64,000 nucleotides of DNA from Chryseobacterium sp. OSA05B (GTDB taxonomy: Bacteria > Bacteroidota > Bacteroidia > Flavobacteriales > Weeksellaceae), in the NCBI RefSeq assembly GCF_019970065.1, contig NZ_JAHXYH010000002.1, forward strand, positions 434,001 through 498,000. Direction: 5' to 3'. The notes beneath the pieces were generated by a model. It was not told the DNA's origin and searched no databases. It saw only the letters and a list, made by a program, of their open reading frames with translations. The position numbers and the translations under genes are program-made. Shown here one piece after another: positions 28,695-37,260 of the stretch; position 1 is the stretch's first letter; the number at the start of each line of letters is the position of its first letter.

Positions 28695-29720
28695 ATGCGT
28701 AAGACATTATATATCATCGGATTAAGTACTTTTGTTTTTTCATGTACTTCCCAACAAAATGTAAAAAAAAATACATACAAGCCGAAAACCCCGGTATCAC
28801 AGGTAAAACCAACTGTTAAAACTCCGGTTGCTGAAACTCAAAAACCAAAAATTACCAACGAGCACGGTGTAGAATTTTTTACAACCAATCTGGCTGATCC
28901 CACGAAAAATGACAATACGGCAAGCTACGGTTCTATAGTATCCGCAAAACCGGCAGGATATAAAGTGGTAAAGACTTATTTCCCTTCCATTGCACAGAAT
29001 TTCAGACAGCGTTATCTTATCTTACATTACACAGCACTTAATGACGAGAAATCCCTTACTGCTCTTACCCAACAGGGAGTAAGTGCTCATTATCTGGTCA
29101 ATAATACCGGAGACAATGAGATCTATCAACTGGTAGATGAAAACAAACGTTCTTATCATGCAGGAGTAAGTGCATGGAGAAATGACAAAAACCTTAACGA
29201 TACTTCTATAGGGATTGAGATCGTTAATGCAGGTTATACATCAGATACTACAGGTAAAAAGATATTTGCAGGGTTCAGTGATGAGCAGGTGAGAAAAGTA
29301 GCTGCACTGGCTAGGGATATTGTAAAGAGATATCAGATTCCGGCAACGAATGTACTTGCTCATTCCGATATTGCTCCTACCAGGAAACAGGATCCGGGAC
29401 CTATGTTTCCTTGGAAGAAATTGTATGACGAATACCAACTTGGGATGTGGTATGACGAAGCAGCTAAGCAGAATTTCCTCACCCTTGCGGAAGCAGATTT
29501 CTCTGTGAGATATGCAGATCCTTCATTTGTTTTTGTAGTTCAGACTGCATTGCAGAAATTCGGGTACTATGTTGACCTGAGCGGAAAATGGGATGATGCG
29601 ACCAAGAAAACAATCGAAGCCTTTCAGTATCATTTCCGTCCGGGGAATTATGACGGCATTATGGACGCCGAAACCTGGGCGATCCTGCAGGCTTTAAATC
29701 AAAAATATCCAGCGAAATAA
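28695..29720 (+). CDS. N-acetylmuramoyl-L-alanine amidase lipoprotein (AmiD-like)
   Basis: This 341-residue lipoprotein (lipobox TFVFSC, Cys17) cuts the amide bond between MurNAc and the stem peptide, probably in turnover or recycling of peptidoglycan at the outer membrane. An Amidase_2 domain covers about residues 95-245, with zinc ligands in LILHYTALND, SYHAGVSAW and LAHSDIAPTRKQDPGP. A peptidoglycan-binding domain (about 265-335, VQTALQKFGYYVD ... AFQYHFRPG) follows. The domain order matches E. coli AmiD. It is monocistronic with its own terminator. Confidence 0.93.
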   Translation: MRKTLYIIGLSTFVFSCTSQQNVKKNTYKPKTPVSQVKPTVKTPVAETQKPKITNEHGVEFFTTNLADPTKNDNTASYGSIVSAKPAGYKVVKTYFPSIAQNFRQRYLILHYTALNDEKSLTALTQQGVSAHYLVNNTGDNEIYQLVDENKRSYHAGVSAWRNDKNLNDTSIGIEIVNAGYTSDTTGKKIFAGFSDEQVRKVAALARDIVKRYQIPATNVLAHSDIAPTRKQDPGPMFPWKKLYDEYQLGMWYDEAAKQNFLTLAEADFSVRYADPSFVFVVQTALQKFGYYVDLSGKWDDATKKTIEAFQYHFRPGNYDGIMDAETWAILQALNQKYPAK

Positions 29721-29725
29721 CGACT

Positions 29726-29752
29726 AAAACGCATCGGTTCAGATGCGTTTTT
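29726..29752 (+). terminator. Terminator after the amidase gene
   Basis: AAACGCATC / GATGCGTTT with a 6-base loop ends in a T run. It lies 6 bp after the stop codon. Confidence 0.88.
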
Positions 29753-29790
29753 GCTATATTTAAAAAATAAAAACAGTTAAAATATCTGTA

Positions 29791-31191
29791 ATGGAAAATT
29801 TCAGAAAAGAGAGTGATCTGTTAGGCGAATTGAATGTGCCTGCAGACGCATACTACGGGGTACAGACGCAGAGAGCGATCGATAACTTCAAGATTTCAGG
29901 ACAGCTTCTGTCTTCATATCCGGACTTTATCAAAGGTTTGGCTTTCGTGAAAAAAGCGGCGGCAAAAACCAATTATGAATTGGGACTGCTTGATGAAAAT
30001 CTTTATTTCAAAATAGCGGAGGCATGTGATGAAATTGTAGCAGGGAAGTACCACGAGCAGTTTCCTGTAGACATGATCCAGGGAGGAGCCGGAACTTCAA
30101 TCAATATGAATGCGAACGAAGTCATTGCCAATATCGTTTTAGAAAAATTAGGAAAAAATAAAGGGGAGTACGAATTCTGTTCACCCAATGACCATATCAA
30201 TCTTTCCCAATCCACCAACGATGCCTATCCTACAGCGATTAAAATGGGGCTGCTGCATATGAATATCGGACTTGTGGAGAGACTTGAGAAAATTGTTGAA
30301 GCTTTCCGTGCTAAAGGAAACGAATTTCATGACGTGATCAAAATGGGTCGTACGCAGCTTCAGGATGCCGTTCCAATGACTTTGGGACAAGAATTTGAGG
30401 CCTATGCAGCTACTTTGGAAGAAGATATTTCTAAATTAAATAACAATGCAAACCTTTTCGTGGAAGTTAATATGGGAGCTACAGCTATTGGTACAGGGCT
30501 GAATGCTCCGGTAGGTTATGCTACACTTTGCGCGAAAAATCTGGCCCAGATCACAGGTTTCCCGGTTATTTCTGCACCGAATCTTGTTGAAGCAACACCG
30601 GATACAGGTTCTTATGTGATTTATTCTTCTGCCACAAAACGTCTTGCTGTAAAGCTTTCGAAGATCTGTAACGATTTAAGACTTCTTTCCTCAGGCCCGA
30701 GAGCCGGATTATTTGAGATCAATCTTCCACCGATGCAGCCAGGATCATCCATCATGCCAGGAAAAGTGAATCCTGTTATCCCGGAAGTTGTGAATCAGGT
30801 ATGTTTTAAGGTATTTGGAAACGATCTTACGGTAACTTTTGCTGCAGAAGCAGGACAGTTGCAGCTTAACGTAATGGAGCCGGTGCTTTCTCACGCTATT
30901 ATGGAAAACATTAATTTCCTTTGCAATGCTTTGGATACACTTCGTGAAAAGTGCGTGGTAGGAATTACAGCCAATAAAGAGATCTGTCTGAACATGGTAA
31001 AACACAGCATAGGTATCGTAACGGCTCTTAATCCTTACATTGGTTATAAGAAGTCTACAGAGATCGCAAAAGAAGCTCTGGAGAGCGGAAACAGCGTTTA
31101 TAATCTGGTTTTGGAGAAAGGTATTCTTTCTCAGGAAAAATTAGATGAGATTCTTGATCCTAAGAACATGCTGAAACCGCACAACAAATAA
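29791..31191 (+). CDS. aspA: Aspartate ammonia-lyase AspA
   Basis: AspA reversibly deaminates L-aspartate to fumarate and ammonia. The 466-residue product is the normal family length. It begins RKESDLLGELNVPADAYYGVQT, contains GRTQLQDAVPMTLGQEF, and carries the fumarase/aspartase signature GSSIMPGKVNP in the mobile catalytic loop near residue 317. The details (VPADAYYGVQTQRA, MVKHSIGIVTALNPYIGYK) point to aspartase rather than fumarase C. It is a single gene between the amidase and the glycan genes. Confidence 0.96.
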   Translation: MENFRKESDLLGELNVPADAYYGVQTQRAIDNFKISGQLLSSYPDFIKGLAFVKKAAAKTNYELGLLDENLYFKIAEACDEIVAGKYHEQFPVDMIQGGAGTSINMNANEVIANIVLEKLGKNKGEYEFCSPNDHINLSQSTNDAYPTAIKMGLLHMNIGLVERLEKIVEAFRAKGNEFHDVIKMGRTQLQDAVPMTLGQEFEAYAATLEEDISKLNNNANLFVEVNMGATAIGTGLNAPVGYATLCAKNLAQITGFPVISAPNLVEATPDTGSYVIYSSATKRLAVKLSKICNDLRLLSSGPRAGLFEINLPPMQPGSSIMPGKVNPVIPEVVNQVCFKVFGNDLTVTFAAEAGQLQLNVMEPVLSHAIMENINFLCNALDTLREKCVVGITANKEICLNMVKHSIGIVTALNPYIGYKKSTEIAKEALESGNSVYNLVLEKGILSQEKLDEILDPKNMLKPHNK

Positions 31192-31202
31192 AATAATATA
31201 AG

Positions 31203-31257
31203 TGATAATTGATCGATCCATTATTGATCAGTTATCGCTTATTATTCATCATTTATA
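31203..31257 (+). repeat. Degenerate 7-bp array (NNTNATC family) before GT2 gene
   Basis: Six units in register from 31216 read ATCCATT, ATTGATC, AGTTATC, GCTTATT, ATTCATC and ATTTATA, with columns 5-6 always AT. Two shifted units precede them. The array fills the gap between aspA and the TTG start at 31272 and ends 14 bp before that start. Confidence 0.65.
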
Positions 31258-31271
31258 TATAAATTCAAAAC

Positions 31272-32126
31272 TTGAGGTTTTTAATCATCATTCCTGCCCA
31301 TAACGAAGAGGAAAATCTTCCATTCACTCTGGATTCTTTACAGCAGCAAAGTTTTAAGGATTTCAGAACGGTGGTTGTTAATGACGGTTCTACAGACAGA
31401 ACTGCGGAAGTGATCAGGAAATATACCGGTCAGGATTCCCGTTTTGAAACGGTGGATCTTCAGAAATCGGAACACCAGCCGGGCTCTAAAGTGGTGAATG
31501 CTTTCAAAAACGGTCTGAAAACTCAAAATACAGAGGAATTTGATATCATCTGTAAATTTGATGCAGACATTATTCTTCCTGATCATTATCTGGAAACACT
31601 GGAAAAAGCTTTTAAAAACAACCCGGAATTCGGACTTGTCGGAGGACTACTGTACGTGGAAAAAGATGGAAATTGGGTGTATGAAGGAAATTCAAATAAA
31701 CATCACGTGAGAGGGCCTATGAAGGCTTATCGCAAAGAATGTTTTGTACAGATCGGAGGCTTGAGAGAAACGTTGGGTTGGGATAATATTGATTCTATTT
31801 TGCTGGAAAATCTTGGTTGGAAAGAAATGGTCCTTCCTGAACTTCAGGTTAAACTGATCAAGGTGAAAGGAGCGGATTATACAATCAGACCGGCAGATTA
31901 TTACGGCAGATATTTTTACTTTTTAGGATTGAACAGATTCCTGGCTTACATTGCCTCTTCAAAAGAAGCCGCGAAAAGCAAATCCATATCTTTTTTCTTT
32001 AATATCATCAAAGCTTACGAAGCCTGCAAAACAGCAAAACTGGAACTGAAGATCTCAAAAGACGAGCAAAAAGCCATCAACGACAAACGATGGAAAACAC
32101 TGAAGAAAAAATGGCTGAAAATCTAA
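31272..32126 (+). CDS. Glycosyltransferase family 2
   Basis: This 284-residue GT-A glycosyltransferase transfers a sugar from a nucleotide donor. It starts FLIIIPAHNEEENLPFTLDSL with VVNDGSTDRT, and has the DxD metal site FDADIILP at about residues 97-104 and GGLRETLGWDN as the acceptor-side motif. The start codon is TTG, because an in-frame TAA at 31260 excludes any upstream ATG and the translation begins right at the first beta strand. Acceptor unknown. It is followed by a second glycosyltransferase-like gene, and the flippase and methyltransferase genes nearby suggest surface-glycan assembly. Confidence 0.9.
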   Translation: MRFLIIIPAHNEEENLPFTLDSLQQQSFKDFRTVVVNDGSTDRTAEVIRKYTGQDSRFETVDLQKSEHQPGSKVVNAFKNGLKTQNTEEFDIICKFDADIILPDHYLETLEKAFKNNPEFGLVGGLLYVEKDGNWVYEGNSNKHHVRGPMKAYRKECFVQIGGLRETLGWDNIDSILLENLGWKEMVLPELQVKLIKVKGADYTIRPADYYGRYFYFLGLNRFLAYIASSKEAAKSKSISFFFNIIKAYEACKTAKLELKISKDEQKAINDKRWKTLKKKWLKI

Positions 32127-32165
32127 TAAATGCAGACTGAAATTCAGTCAAACCTTTTACCTTTG

Positions 32166-32230
32166 CTAATCCCTAATCCCTAATCCCTAATCCCTAATCC
32201 CTAATCCCTAATCCCTAATCCCTAATCCCT
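32166..32230 (+). repeat. Perfect heptanucleotide array (CTAATCC)9
   Basis: Nine exact head-to-tail copies of CTAATCC run from 32166 to 32228, followed by CT. The array ends 2 bp before the TTG start codon of the next gene, so it occupies the position of the ribosome-binding site. The unit CCTAATC fits the NNTNATC pattern of the arrays at 31203, 43216 and 45647. The lack of any mismatch indicates recent expansion or strong homogenisation. Confidence 0.97.
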
Positions 32231-32232
32231 CA

Positions 32233-33279
32233 TTGAAAAAAATAGCCTACATAGAAATAGACACCCACGCAGAAATTGCACAGGCTTTCATGAATATCAT
32301 GAAGGATTCCAGTGATTTTAATGTAGATTATTATTATTCAAAAAAGATAAAGGATCTGGTGGAGGAAAATGGTGAAACGGTATTTTTATCTGATAGTTCC
32401 ATGATTATGGAGCAGCTGAAGTTAAAGAAATATGATCTGATTATTGTTGGAACCGTTCACCGGTACTTCAATACTTTTCATGCATTGGTTCAAAAATATA
32501 ATGCATCGGTCATTGTTCATAATATCAATTTTTCGACGGCTTCAAAAGGCGCTTTGATGAAAAGTATTTTCAAAGGAGACGTGATTTACAGACTTAAGCT
32601 CTGGTGGAAAGAAGGCTTGTTTTACACAGCAAAAGCGTATAGGAATGCCAAAAGTTTATTGGTGTTGGATCAGGAAATTTCATCAGATATTTACAAGTTT
32701 CTGCCCCTTTTTTATAGTGAAAAGGTCGAAAAACAGGAAAATGAGGCGCTTACCATTGTTATTCCCGGAGGGGTTTCTCAGAAAAGGAGAGATTATGATT
32801 ATGTTTTTAAGACCATTCAAAATTTAAAAGCTGGGGAGAAATGTGAGTTTATATTTCTTGGAAAAGCGGAAGGTAATGAGTTGAAACAGCTTGAAAAATT
32901 AGCGAAAAAACTTCCCGGAAATATCTCTATAGACTATTTTTCAGACAGAGTTTCCAATCACGACTTTGAAAAATGGATGCAGAAAGCAGATGTCTTGTGG
33001 TGTCCGATTCAGCAGAAAACAGAATTTTTCAGCAGGGAAGAAGTTTATGGCCTTACAAAAATGACCGGAAATCTGGGAGATGCTATTAAATATGGCAAAA
33101 CAGCTGTTTTTCCTAAGGATTATCCTTCGAAACTGGAGTTTATTATTCCTGAGGGGGAAAATATTTTAGAACAGTTTATAGAGTTAAAAAACGGCCGTTT
33201 CGATTTCCAGAAAGAATACAATAAAGAGTCAGTACTGAAAAAACTTGAAGATGTTCTTTCGGGCTTGATTTCTACTTAG
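32233..33279 (+). CDS. Putative GT-B glycosyltransferase
   Basis: This 348-residue protein has the two Rossmann-like halves of a GT-B glycosyltransferase. The N-terminal part is KKIAYIEIDTHAEIAQAF, and YDLIIVGTVHRYFNTFHAL lies in its core. The C-terminal part begins TIVIPGGVSQKRRDYDYVF and contains CEFIFLGKAEGNELKQL and ADVLWCPIQ. The usual GT4 E(x)7E motif is not clear, so the family is uncertain. The start is TTG right behind the heptanucleotide array. The earlier codons are repeat, and no ATG is available. It is probably co-transcribed with the GT2 gene. Confidence 0.65.
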   Translation: MKKIAYIEIDTHAEIAQAFMNIMKDSSDFNVDYYYSKKIKDLVEENGETVFLSDSSMIMEQLKLKKYDLIIVGTVHRYFNTFHALVQKYNASVIVHNINFSTASKGALMKSIFKGDVIYRLKLWWKEGLFYTAKAYRNAKSLLVLDQEISSDIYKFLPLFYSEKVEKQENEALTIVIPGGVSQKRRDYDYVFKTIQNLKAGEKCEFIFLGKAEGNELKQLEKLAKKLPGNISIDYFSDRVSNHDFEKWMQKADVLWCPIQQKTEFFSREEVYGLTKMTGNLGDAIKYGKTAVFPKDYPSKLEFIIPEGENILEQFIELKNGRFDFQKEYNKESVLKKLEDVLSGLIST

Positions 33280-33280
33280 G

Positions 33281-33447
33281 GAGATATTAGACGTCAGAGT
33301 CAAGATTTCATATGCCAGACATCAGATTTCAGACTGTCAATATAAGTCTTAATTACCAGCAACCAGCAACTGTCAACTAGCAATCTTTCATACTCATAAA
33401 CCCTAAAACACTCAAACTCTCCAACCCCGCATCCGAGAACACGAATC
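33281..33447 (+). repeat. Degenerate composite 7-bp array (CAGANNN family)
   Basis: Eight heptads (GAGATAT, TAGACGT, CAGAGTC, AAGATTT, CATATGC, CAGACAT, CAGATTT, CAGACTG) run from 33281 to 33336. After a 13-bp break a second set starts at 33350 (TAATTAC, CAGCAAC, CAGCAAC, TGTCAAC, TAGCAAT and so on) and fades out by 33447. It fills the space between two convergent genes and shares the order of its motifs with the array at 60075-60207. Confidence 0.7.
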
Positions 33448-33453
33448 CATTCC

Positions 33454-34932
33454 TTATTTAAATTTAAAAATACTTTTGATAAATTTTGCATTCAGATAAT
33501 CCTCAAGTGGAAATACTTTTGTAAAATAATTCCCGATATAGATCAAGATCAGAACAACAGCCGGTTTGTACATCAGGTTGATGAAATTATTATTGAAAGT
33601 AGGTAAAACAATCGCTACTGTAATGGCTAAAGTACAGATAATGGAAACAAAAATCATCTCAATCGTCAGTGGAGAAACTTTGAAGACAAAGTAATTGAAA
33701 GCAATCTTGATGACATTGTAAGTCGTCAGTGAAATAGCGGTAGATAAAGCAATTCCGATCAGTTTCAGATCTGTATTTTTAATGAAATAATAGTTCAGTC
33801 CTATCGTAAGTCCTGCCAGCAGAAGCATGACAAGAATATTGAATCTGTAGTATTTGGAAAGTGAAATAATATTTCCGTTAAATCCTGTCGCAAGATCTAT
33901 TAAAACGGCAGAACCCCAGATCCACACTACAGGCTCGTATTCCCTGAGCATCGTTCCGTTTTTAGGCATAAATTCAGTCAGGTAAGGAAAGCCAACCATA
34001 ATGCATGAGAACAAGACAGCGCCTAAAAAATATAAAGATAATGACGTTTTTTTATGAAATCTGTCAAGTTCCTCCATATCACCTTCCAGCAAGGTTTTAT
34101 TGATGATAGGGGCAGAAATATTAAACAATCCAAGCTGCGGAATAGAAATAAGTGAGATCAGGGCATACAGAACAGAGTAGATGCCTACCTCTTCCATTCC
34201 CATAAACTCACCAATCATAAAACTGTTGATAGCTAAATAATTTCCGAAAGTTCCTAAAAATCCGAAAAAACTGTAATTAAAAAACTCTTTCCAGAAATTA
34301 TCTTTCTTGAAATAATCGGTATTAAAATCCAGCTGTATTTTTTCAAGTTTGTTGGTGTAATAAATATATCCGAAGAGCATTAAAGCAAAAATCCCGAAAA
34401 AGAAAGCAAAAGCAATCTGTTGTGATAATAAGAAATAAGCATACAGACAGAATGCTCCCAGATTGGCTATTTTAGGGAAAAGGTTGTCGAAAATATTGGA
34501 AACAACAATTCTTTTGTAGTTGGAAGTATATTTATTGAAGATGGTACAGAACGAAAGAATAAGAATCAATGGGATGATCATTTCCTTAAGCTTCCATGCC
34601 TCAGACCGTTGAAATTTTGGAAAAAAATAGGGGAGTATAAAAAATACGCCCGTAAAAATGATAAAATTAATAAAAACGACAAGCAGTGACAGCGACAGCA
34701 TATTCTGTTTTTTGCCATCTTTTTCCACCCTGTGAAAAAACTTTACGTTGGAGTAGGAGATGCCCAAGACCACAACAGGAACCAGCATTTCCGCAGTGGG
34801 AAGGATATAGCGGAGCTTTCCATAGAATTCAAAATTATACGGAAAAATAAAAATGGCGGATATGGTACCCAGCAGAAAACCAATATAACCTATGATGGAA
34901 TATTTGAAACCCTGTCTCGCTACTACACTCAT
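33454..34932 (-). CDS. Polysaccharide flippase (Wzx/MATE-like)
   Basis: This 492-residue protein has about 12-14 transmembrane segments, beginning GFKYSIIGYIGFLLGTISAIFIFPY, the entry typical of the polysaccharide-transport (PST/Wzx) family. It would flip lipid-linked oligosaccharides across the inner membrane for surface-glycan or O-antigen assembly. It lies 9 bp downstream of the FkbM methyltransferase gene on the same strand, so the pair is an operon. Substrate unknown. Confidence 0.87.
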   Translation of the reverse strand: MSVVARQGFKYSIIGYIGFLLGTISAIFIFPYNFEFYGKLRYILPTAEMLVPVVVLGISYSNVKFFHRVEKDGKKQNMLSLSLLVVFINFIIFTGVFFILPYFFPKFQRSEAWKLKEMIIPLILILSFCTIFNKYTSNYKRIVVSNIFDNLFPKIANLGAFCLYAYFLLSQQIAFAFFFGIFALMLFGYIYYTNKLEKIQLDFNTDYFKKDNFWKEFFNYSFFGFLGTFGNYLAINSFMIGEFMGMEEVGIYSVLYALISLISIPQLGLFNISAPIINKTLLEGDMEELDRFHKKTSLSLYFLGAVLFSCIMVGFPYLTEFMPKNGTMLREYEPVVWIWGSAVLIDLATGFNGNIISLSKYYRFNILVMLLLAGLTIGLNYYFIKNTDLKLIGIALSTAISLTTYNVIKIAFNYFVFKVSPLTIEMIFVSIICTLAITVAIVLPTFNNNFINLMYKPAVVLILIYIGNYFTKVFPLEDYLNAKFIKSIFKFK

Positions 34933-34941
34933 ATTGTTTTT

Positions 34942-35760
34942 TTAATGGTTTTTTGGCGTGAAAATAATGTTGTTTATATAGCTGGTCTTGTTTTTTTCGT
35001 CGTTTGTGTTGTCCAGTAAAATCTCTTCCGTCAGAAGTTCCAGCTTAAAACTGTCACGGTTAAGATATTGTGCTTCATAGCCCCAGCCTTTTACTTCCGA
35101 AATGTCATTCCAGATAGGAGTGTCGTGGTGTCTTTGTTCCATTTCTACCATGAGGGTAGGAAGGAAGCGTTTGATGATTTCTTTAGCCCCGGATAAGGTC
35201 TTCATTTCATTGCCTTCTACATCTATTTTAATAAAATCCAGTCTGTCGAAATGCTCTATGGCAGCCCATTCGTCAAGCTTGATCACTTTAACCTTTTCCG
35301 TGTAGCTTTTCTCTTCGCCTTTTTCTTTGTATGAGGTGTTTAAAGTCCCACGGGAAGCAATCTTTTTGCCGTTGATAATCGGAACTTTAAATTCAGCGGT
35401 CGTGTTCTCGTCAGAAAGTGCTAAAGGGAATATCCTCATCCTTGGAAACAGTCTTTTCAGACGGCGGTAAAGCTTCTTGTTGGGTTCAAAACCATAAATA
35501 TGTTCATGATTGAGTTTATCTTCCAATTGATAAAGAAAAGTTCCCACATTCGCCCCGATGTCTAGTATCACAGCATTTTTAGGAAGGTATTCCTTGATCC
35601 ATACCAGTTCCGGTTCTACATTCCGTGCCGAAAAATTACTTTTTGTAAGATTGTTTAAATTCTTAAAATATCTTTTCTTGTAAAAACCCGGACTTATATA
35701 TTGTAGTTTTTCTGCAATTGTTTGGTATAAAGACATCCTTAGTTGTTTGACGAAAAGCAA
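34942..35760 (-). CDS. FkbM-family methyltransferase
   Basis: This 272-residue SAM-dependent methyltransferase has motif I VILDIGANVGTFLY at about residues 79-92, YGFEPNKKLYRRL (acidic end of beta 2), and the FkbM signature LDFIKIDVEGNEMKTLSGAKE near residues 173-193. FkbM enzymes O-methylate sugars or polyketides. Next to a flippase, a sugar in a surface glycan is the likelier target. The start at 35760 gives a basic N-terminus without a signal peptide. A palindrome lies 63 bp upstream (35824-35841). Confidence 0.88.
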   Translation of the reverse strand: MLFVKQLRMSLYQTIAEKLQYISPGFYKKRYFKNLNNLTKSNFSARNVEPELVWIKEYLPKNAVILDIGANVGTFLYQLEDKLNHEHIYGFEPNKKLYRRLKRLFPRMRIFPLALSDENTTAEFKVPIINGKKIASRGTLNTSYKEKGEEKSYTEKVKVIKLDEWAAIEHFDRLDFIKIDVEGNEMKTLSGAKEIIKRFLPTLMVEMEQRHHDTPIWNDISEVKGWGYEAQYLNRDSFKLELLTEEILLDNTNDEKNKTSYINNIIFTPKNH

Positions 35761-35823
35761 AGATAAGGAAAAATGTTAAACTGATGTTAAAAAATAATAA
35801 ACATAACCAGTTGATTATCAATT

Positions 35824-35841
35824 TACAACTTTTTAGTTGTA
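35824..35841. promoter_or_regulatory. Perfect 7-bp hairpin upstream of the FkbM gene
   Basis: TACAACT - TTTT - AGTTGTA is a perfect inverted repeat 63 bp upstream of the FkbM start, followed on the plus strand by ATTTTAT. It may be an operator or a weak terminator. No plus-strand gene precedes it, which favours a regulatory role. Confidence 0.35.
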
Positions 35842-36125
35842 TTTTATAAAAAACTGGATTTTAATAGATTGACGTTTTGCTTTTAAGACGATTCCTGAAA
35901 AGATATTCTGAAGTAAGATTTCATCTTTATCGATTTTAATTAACAATAAAAATTCATCTGTTTAAATTTATTATCAAAACAATAATCTTTTATCAACCAC
36001 AAAAGTCACAAAAGTTTTATGACTTCAGTTATTTGAAGTTTAAGCGCTTGGTGAAAAGAAGATCACATAAGTTTTGAATAAATCAAGACCTTTATCCTGA
36101 TGAATACCAGTTATTGAATCGGCAA

Positions 36126-36185
36126 AAAATTCTCCTCCCGTGGAGGGGTGGCGAAAATTCAAAGAATTTTTGACGGGGTGGTTTA
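36126..36185 (-). repeat. Dispersed two-hairpin palindromic element, copy 2
   Basis: On the minus strand this reads as copy 1 at 15330-15387: ACCACCCCGTCAAAAATT, hairpin AATTCTTTGAATT, then CACCCCTCCACGGGAGGAG. Differences are few single bases and one or two indels. It lies about 95 bp beyond the 3' end of the muramidase gene. Confidence 0.8.
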
Positions 36186-36280
36186 CAAAAGCAAAATTCC
36201 CACAGCTTACGGCCCCAAAAGCAATAAACCGCTCCTGAAATCGATGCACCTGCGGGAACTTTAAAAATAAAACTCCTTAT

Positions 36281-37108
36281 TTAGTTTTGAGAATATTTTG
36301 CATAGGCTTTGGCAAGCTTTTCATCATATTTATTTTGCTTGTAGCCCGCTCCGTTATAAAGTTTGGCAAAACCTGCCCAGTTTTTATTTCTGAGATGAAT
36401 CAGACAGTTATTTTTCTCCAGAAATTTCCCAAAAGCTTTCAAATGCTCACCCTCATTCACCTCCATTTGCGAAACAAAATGATGTACATCTGTGTAACCT
36501 AGGTTTTTAGCATGATAGCCCATAATCTGGAAACTTCCCCATGACGCAGATGATAAGGCAGCCTCTTCGAAGTTCGGACTGTTGTCAAGGCTGATCGCTT
36601 CATTAAGCCGGTCATATTCTTTCACGCCACCTTGGTAATAGGCTCTGGTCCATTTAGGATAAAGAACATTCTGACTGTTTGAATTGTAATAAGAATTAGG
36701 ATCAATGCCTCTTTTCTTAAGCTCGCTCCAGAACACATGACCTTCGAACAGAATTTTAGGTTTATTGTTGATTAAAAAACCTTTTCCACTGCTTTCAATT
36801 TCATTCACGGCTTTTACAGCGGCCAGTTCCAGGTTGTATTCCTCCGCAAAATTGACAAGGTCACTTTCTTTCAGGAATTTATCAGTCTGGCTGACTGGTC
36901 TCGCATCTTTTTCAAGAAGAACAGCCCAGGTTTTCACTCCAACGATTCCGTCTACGACCAAACCGTTTTTGCTTTGAAAATCCTTTACCGCTTCATCTAT
37001 TTCCAGAGTAAAGGAATCTGAAATCTTAATGCTGTATCCCAGTTGATAGAGGATCTCGCATAGTGTTAGTACTTCCGGTGCTTTTGTATAATATTTTAAA
37101 AGTTTCAT
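36281..37108 (-). CDS. N-acetylmuramidase with peptidoglycan-binding domain, leaderless
   Basis: This 275-residue lytic enzyme has an N-terminal peptidoglycan-binding domain (about residues 1-68, LCEILYQLGYSIK ... VKDFQSKNGLVVDGIVGVKTW). The C-terminal DUF3380-type N-acetylmuramidase domain (about 85-275) includes AAVKAVNEIESSGKG (candidate catalytic Glu103 or Glu105), ILFEGHVFW and SSASWGSFQIMGYH. It would cut the glycan backbone of peptidoglycan. There is no signal peptide, as in phage endolysins and some type VI effectors, but no phage gene is near. It is the last gene of a minus-strand group with two unrecognised proteins and lies behind a 12-unit heptanucleotide array. Confidence 0.87.
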   Translation of the reverse strand: MKLLKYYTKAPEVLTLCEILYQLGYSIKISDSFTLEIDEAVKDFQSKNGLVVDGIVGVKTWAVLLEKDARPVSQTDKFLKESDLVNFAEEYNLELAAVKAVNEIESSGKGFLINNKPKILFEGHVFWSELKKRGIDPNSYYNSNSQNVLYPKWTRAYYQGGVKEYDRLNEAISLDNSPNFEEAALSSASWGSFQIMGYHAKNLGYTDVHHFVSQMEVNEGEHLKAFGKFLEKNNCLIHLRNKNWAGFAKLYNGAGYKQNKYDEKLAKAYAKYSQN

Positions 37109-37123
37109 GACAATAGTTTTATA

Positions 37124-37207
37124 AATTGTGAATTGTGAATTGTGAATTATGAATTATGAATTATGAATTATGAATTATGAGTTATGAATTATGAGTTATG
37201 AATTATT
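37124..37207 (-). repeat. Heptanucleotide array, 12 units (AATTATG/AATTGTG)
   Basis: On the plus strand three AATTGTG, five AATTATG, AGTTATG, AATTATG, AGTTATG and AATTATT follow each other without a gap. On the minus strand the unit is CATAATT (rotated ATTCATA), and the array ends 15 bp before the muramidase ATG. Variants are grouped (GTG block, ATG block, AGTT alternation), as expected for stepwise duplication. Confidence 0.95.
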
Positions 37208-37260
37208 TGTGGTAAATCTCGAGATCATAATCCTCCTGCCTCATGCTCATCCTTAGCCTC

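Larger units (their letters stand above)
35761..36280. other. Intergenic space with palindrome and dispersed element
   Basis: No gene is supported. It contains the perfect hairpin TACAACT-TTTT-AGTTGTA (35824-35841), AT-rich sequence, and copy 2 of the dispersed two-hairpin element (36126-36185). A minus-strand open frame at 36040-36249 merely crosses this element. Confidence 0.55.

Noticed and set aside
36040-36249. Minus-strand open frame of 69 codons downstream of the muramidase gene
   Set aside because: It runs through the dispersed palindromic element and has no leader or plausible protein features.
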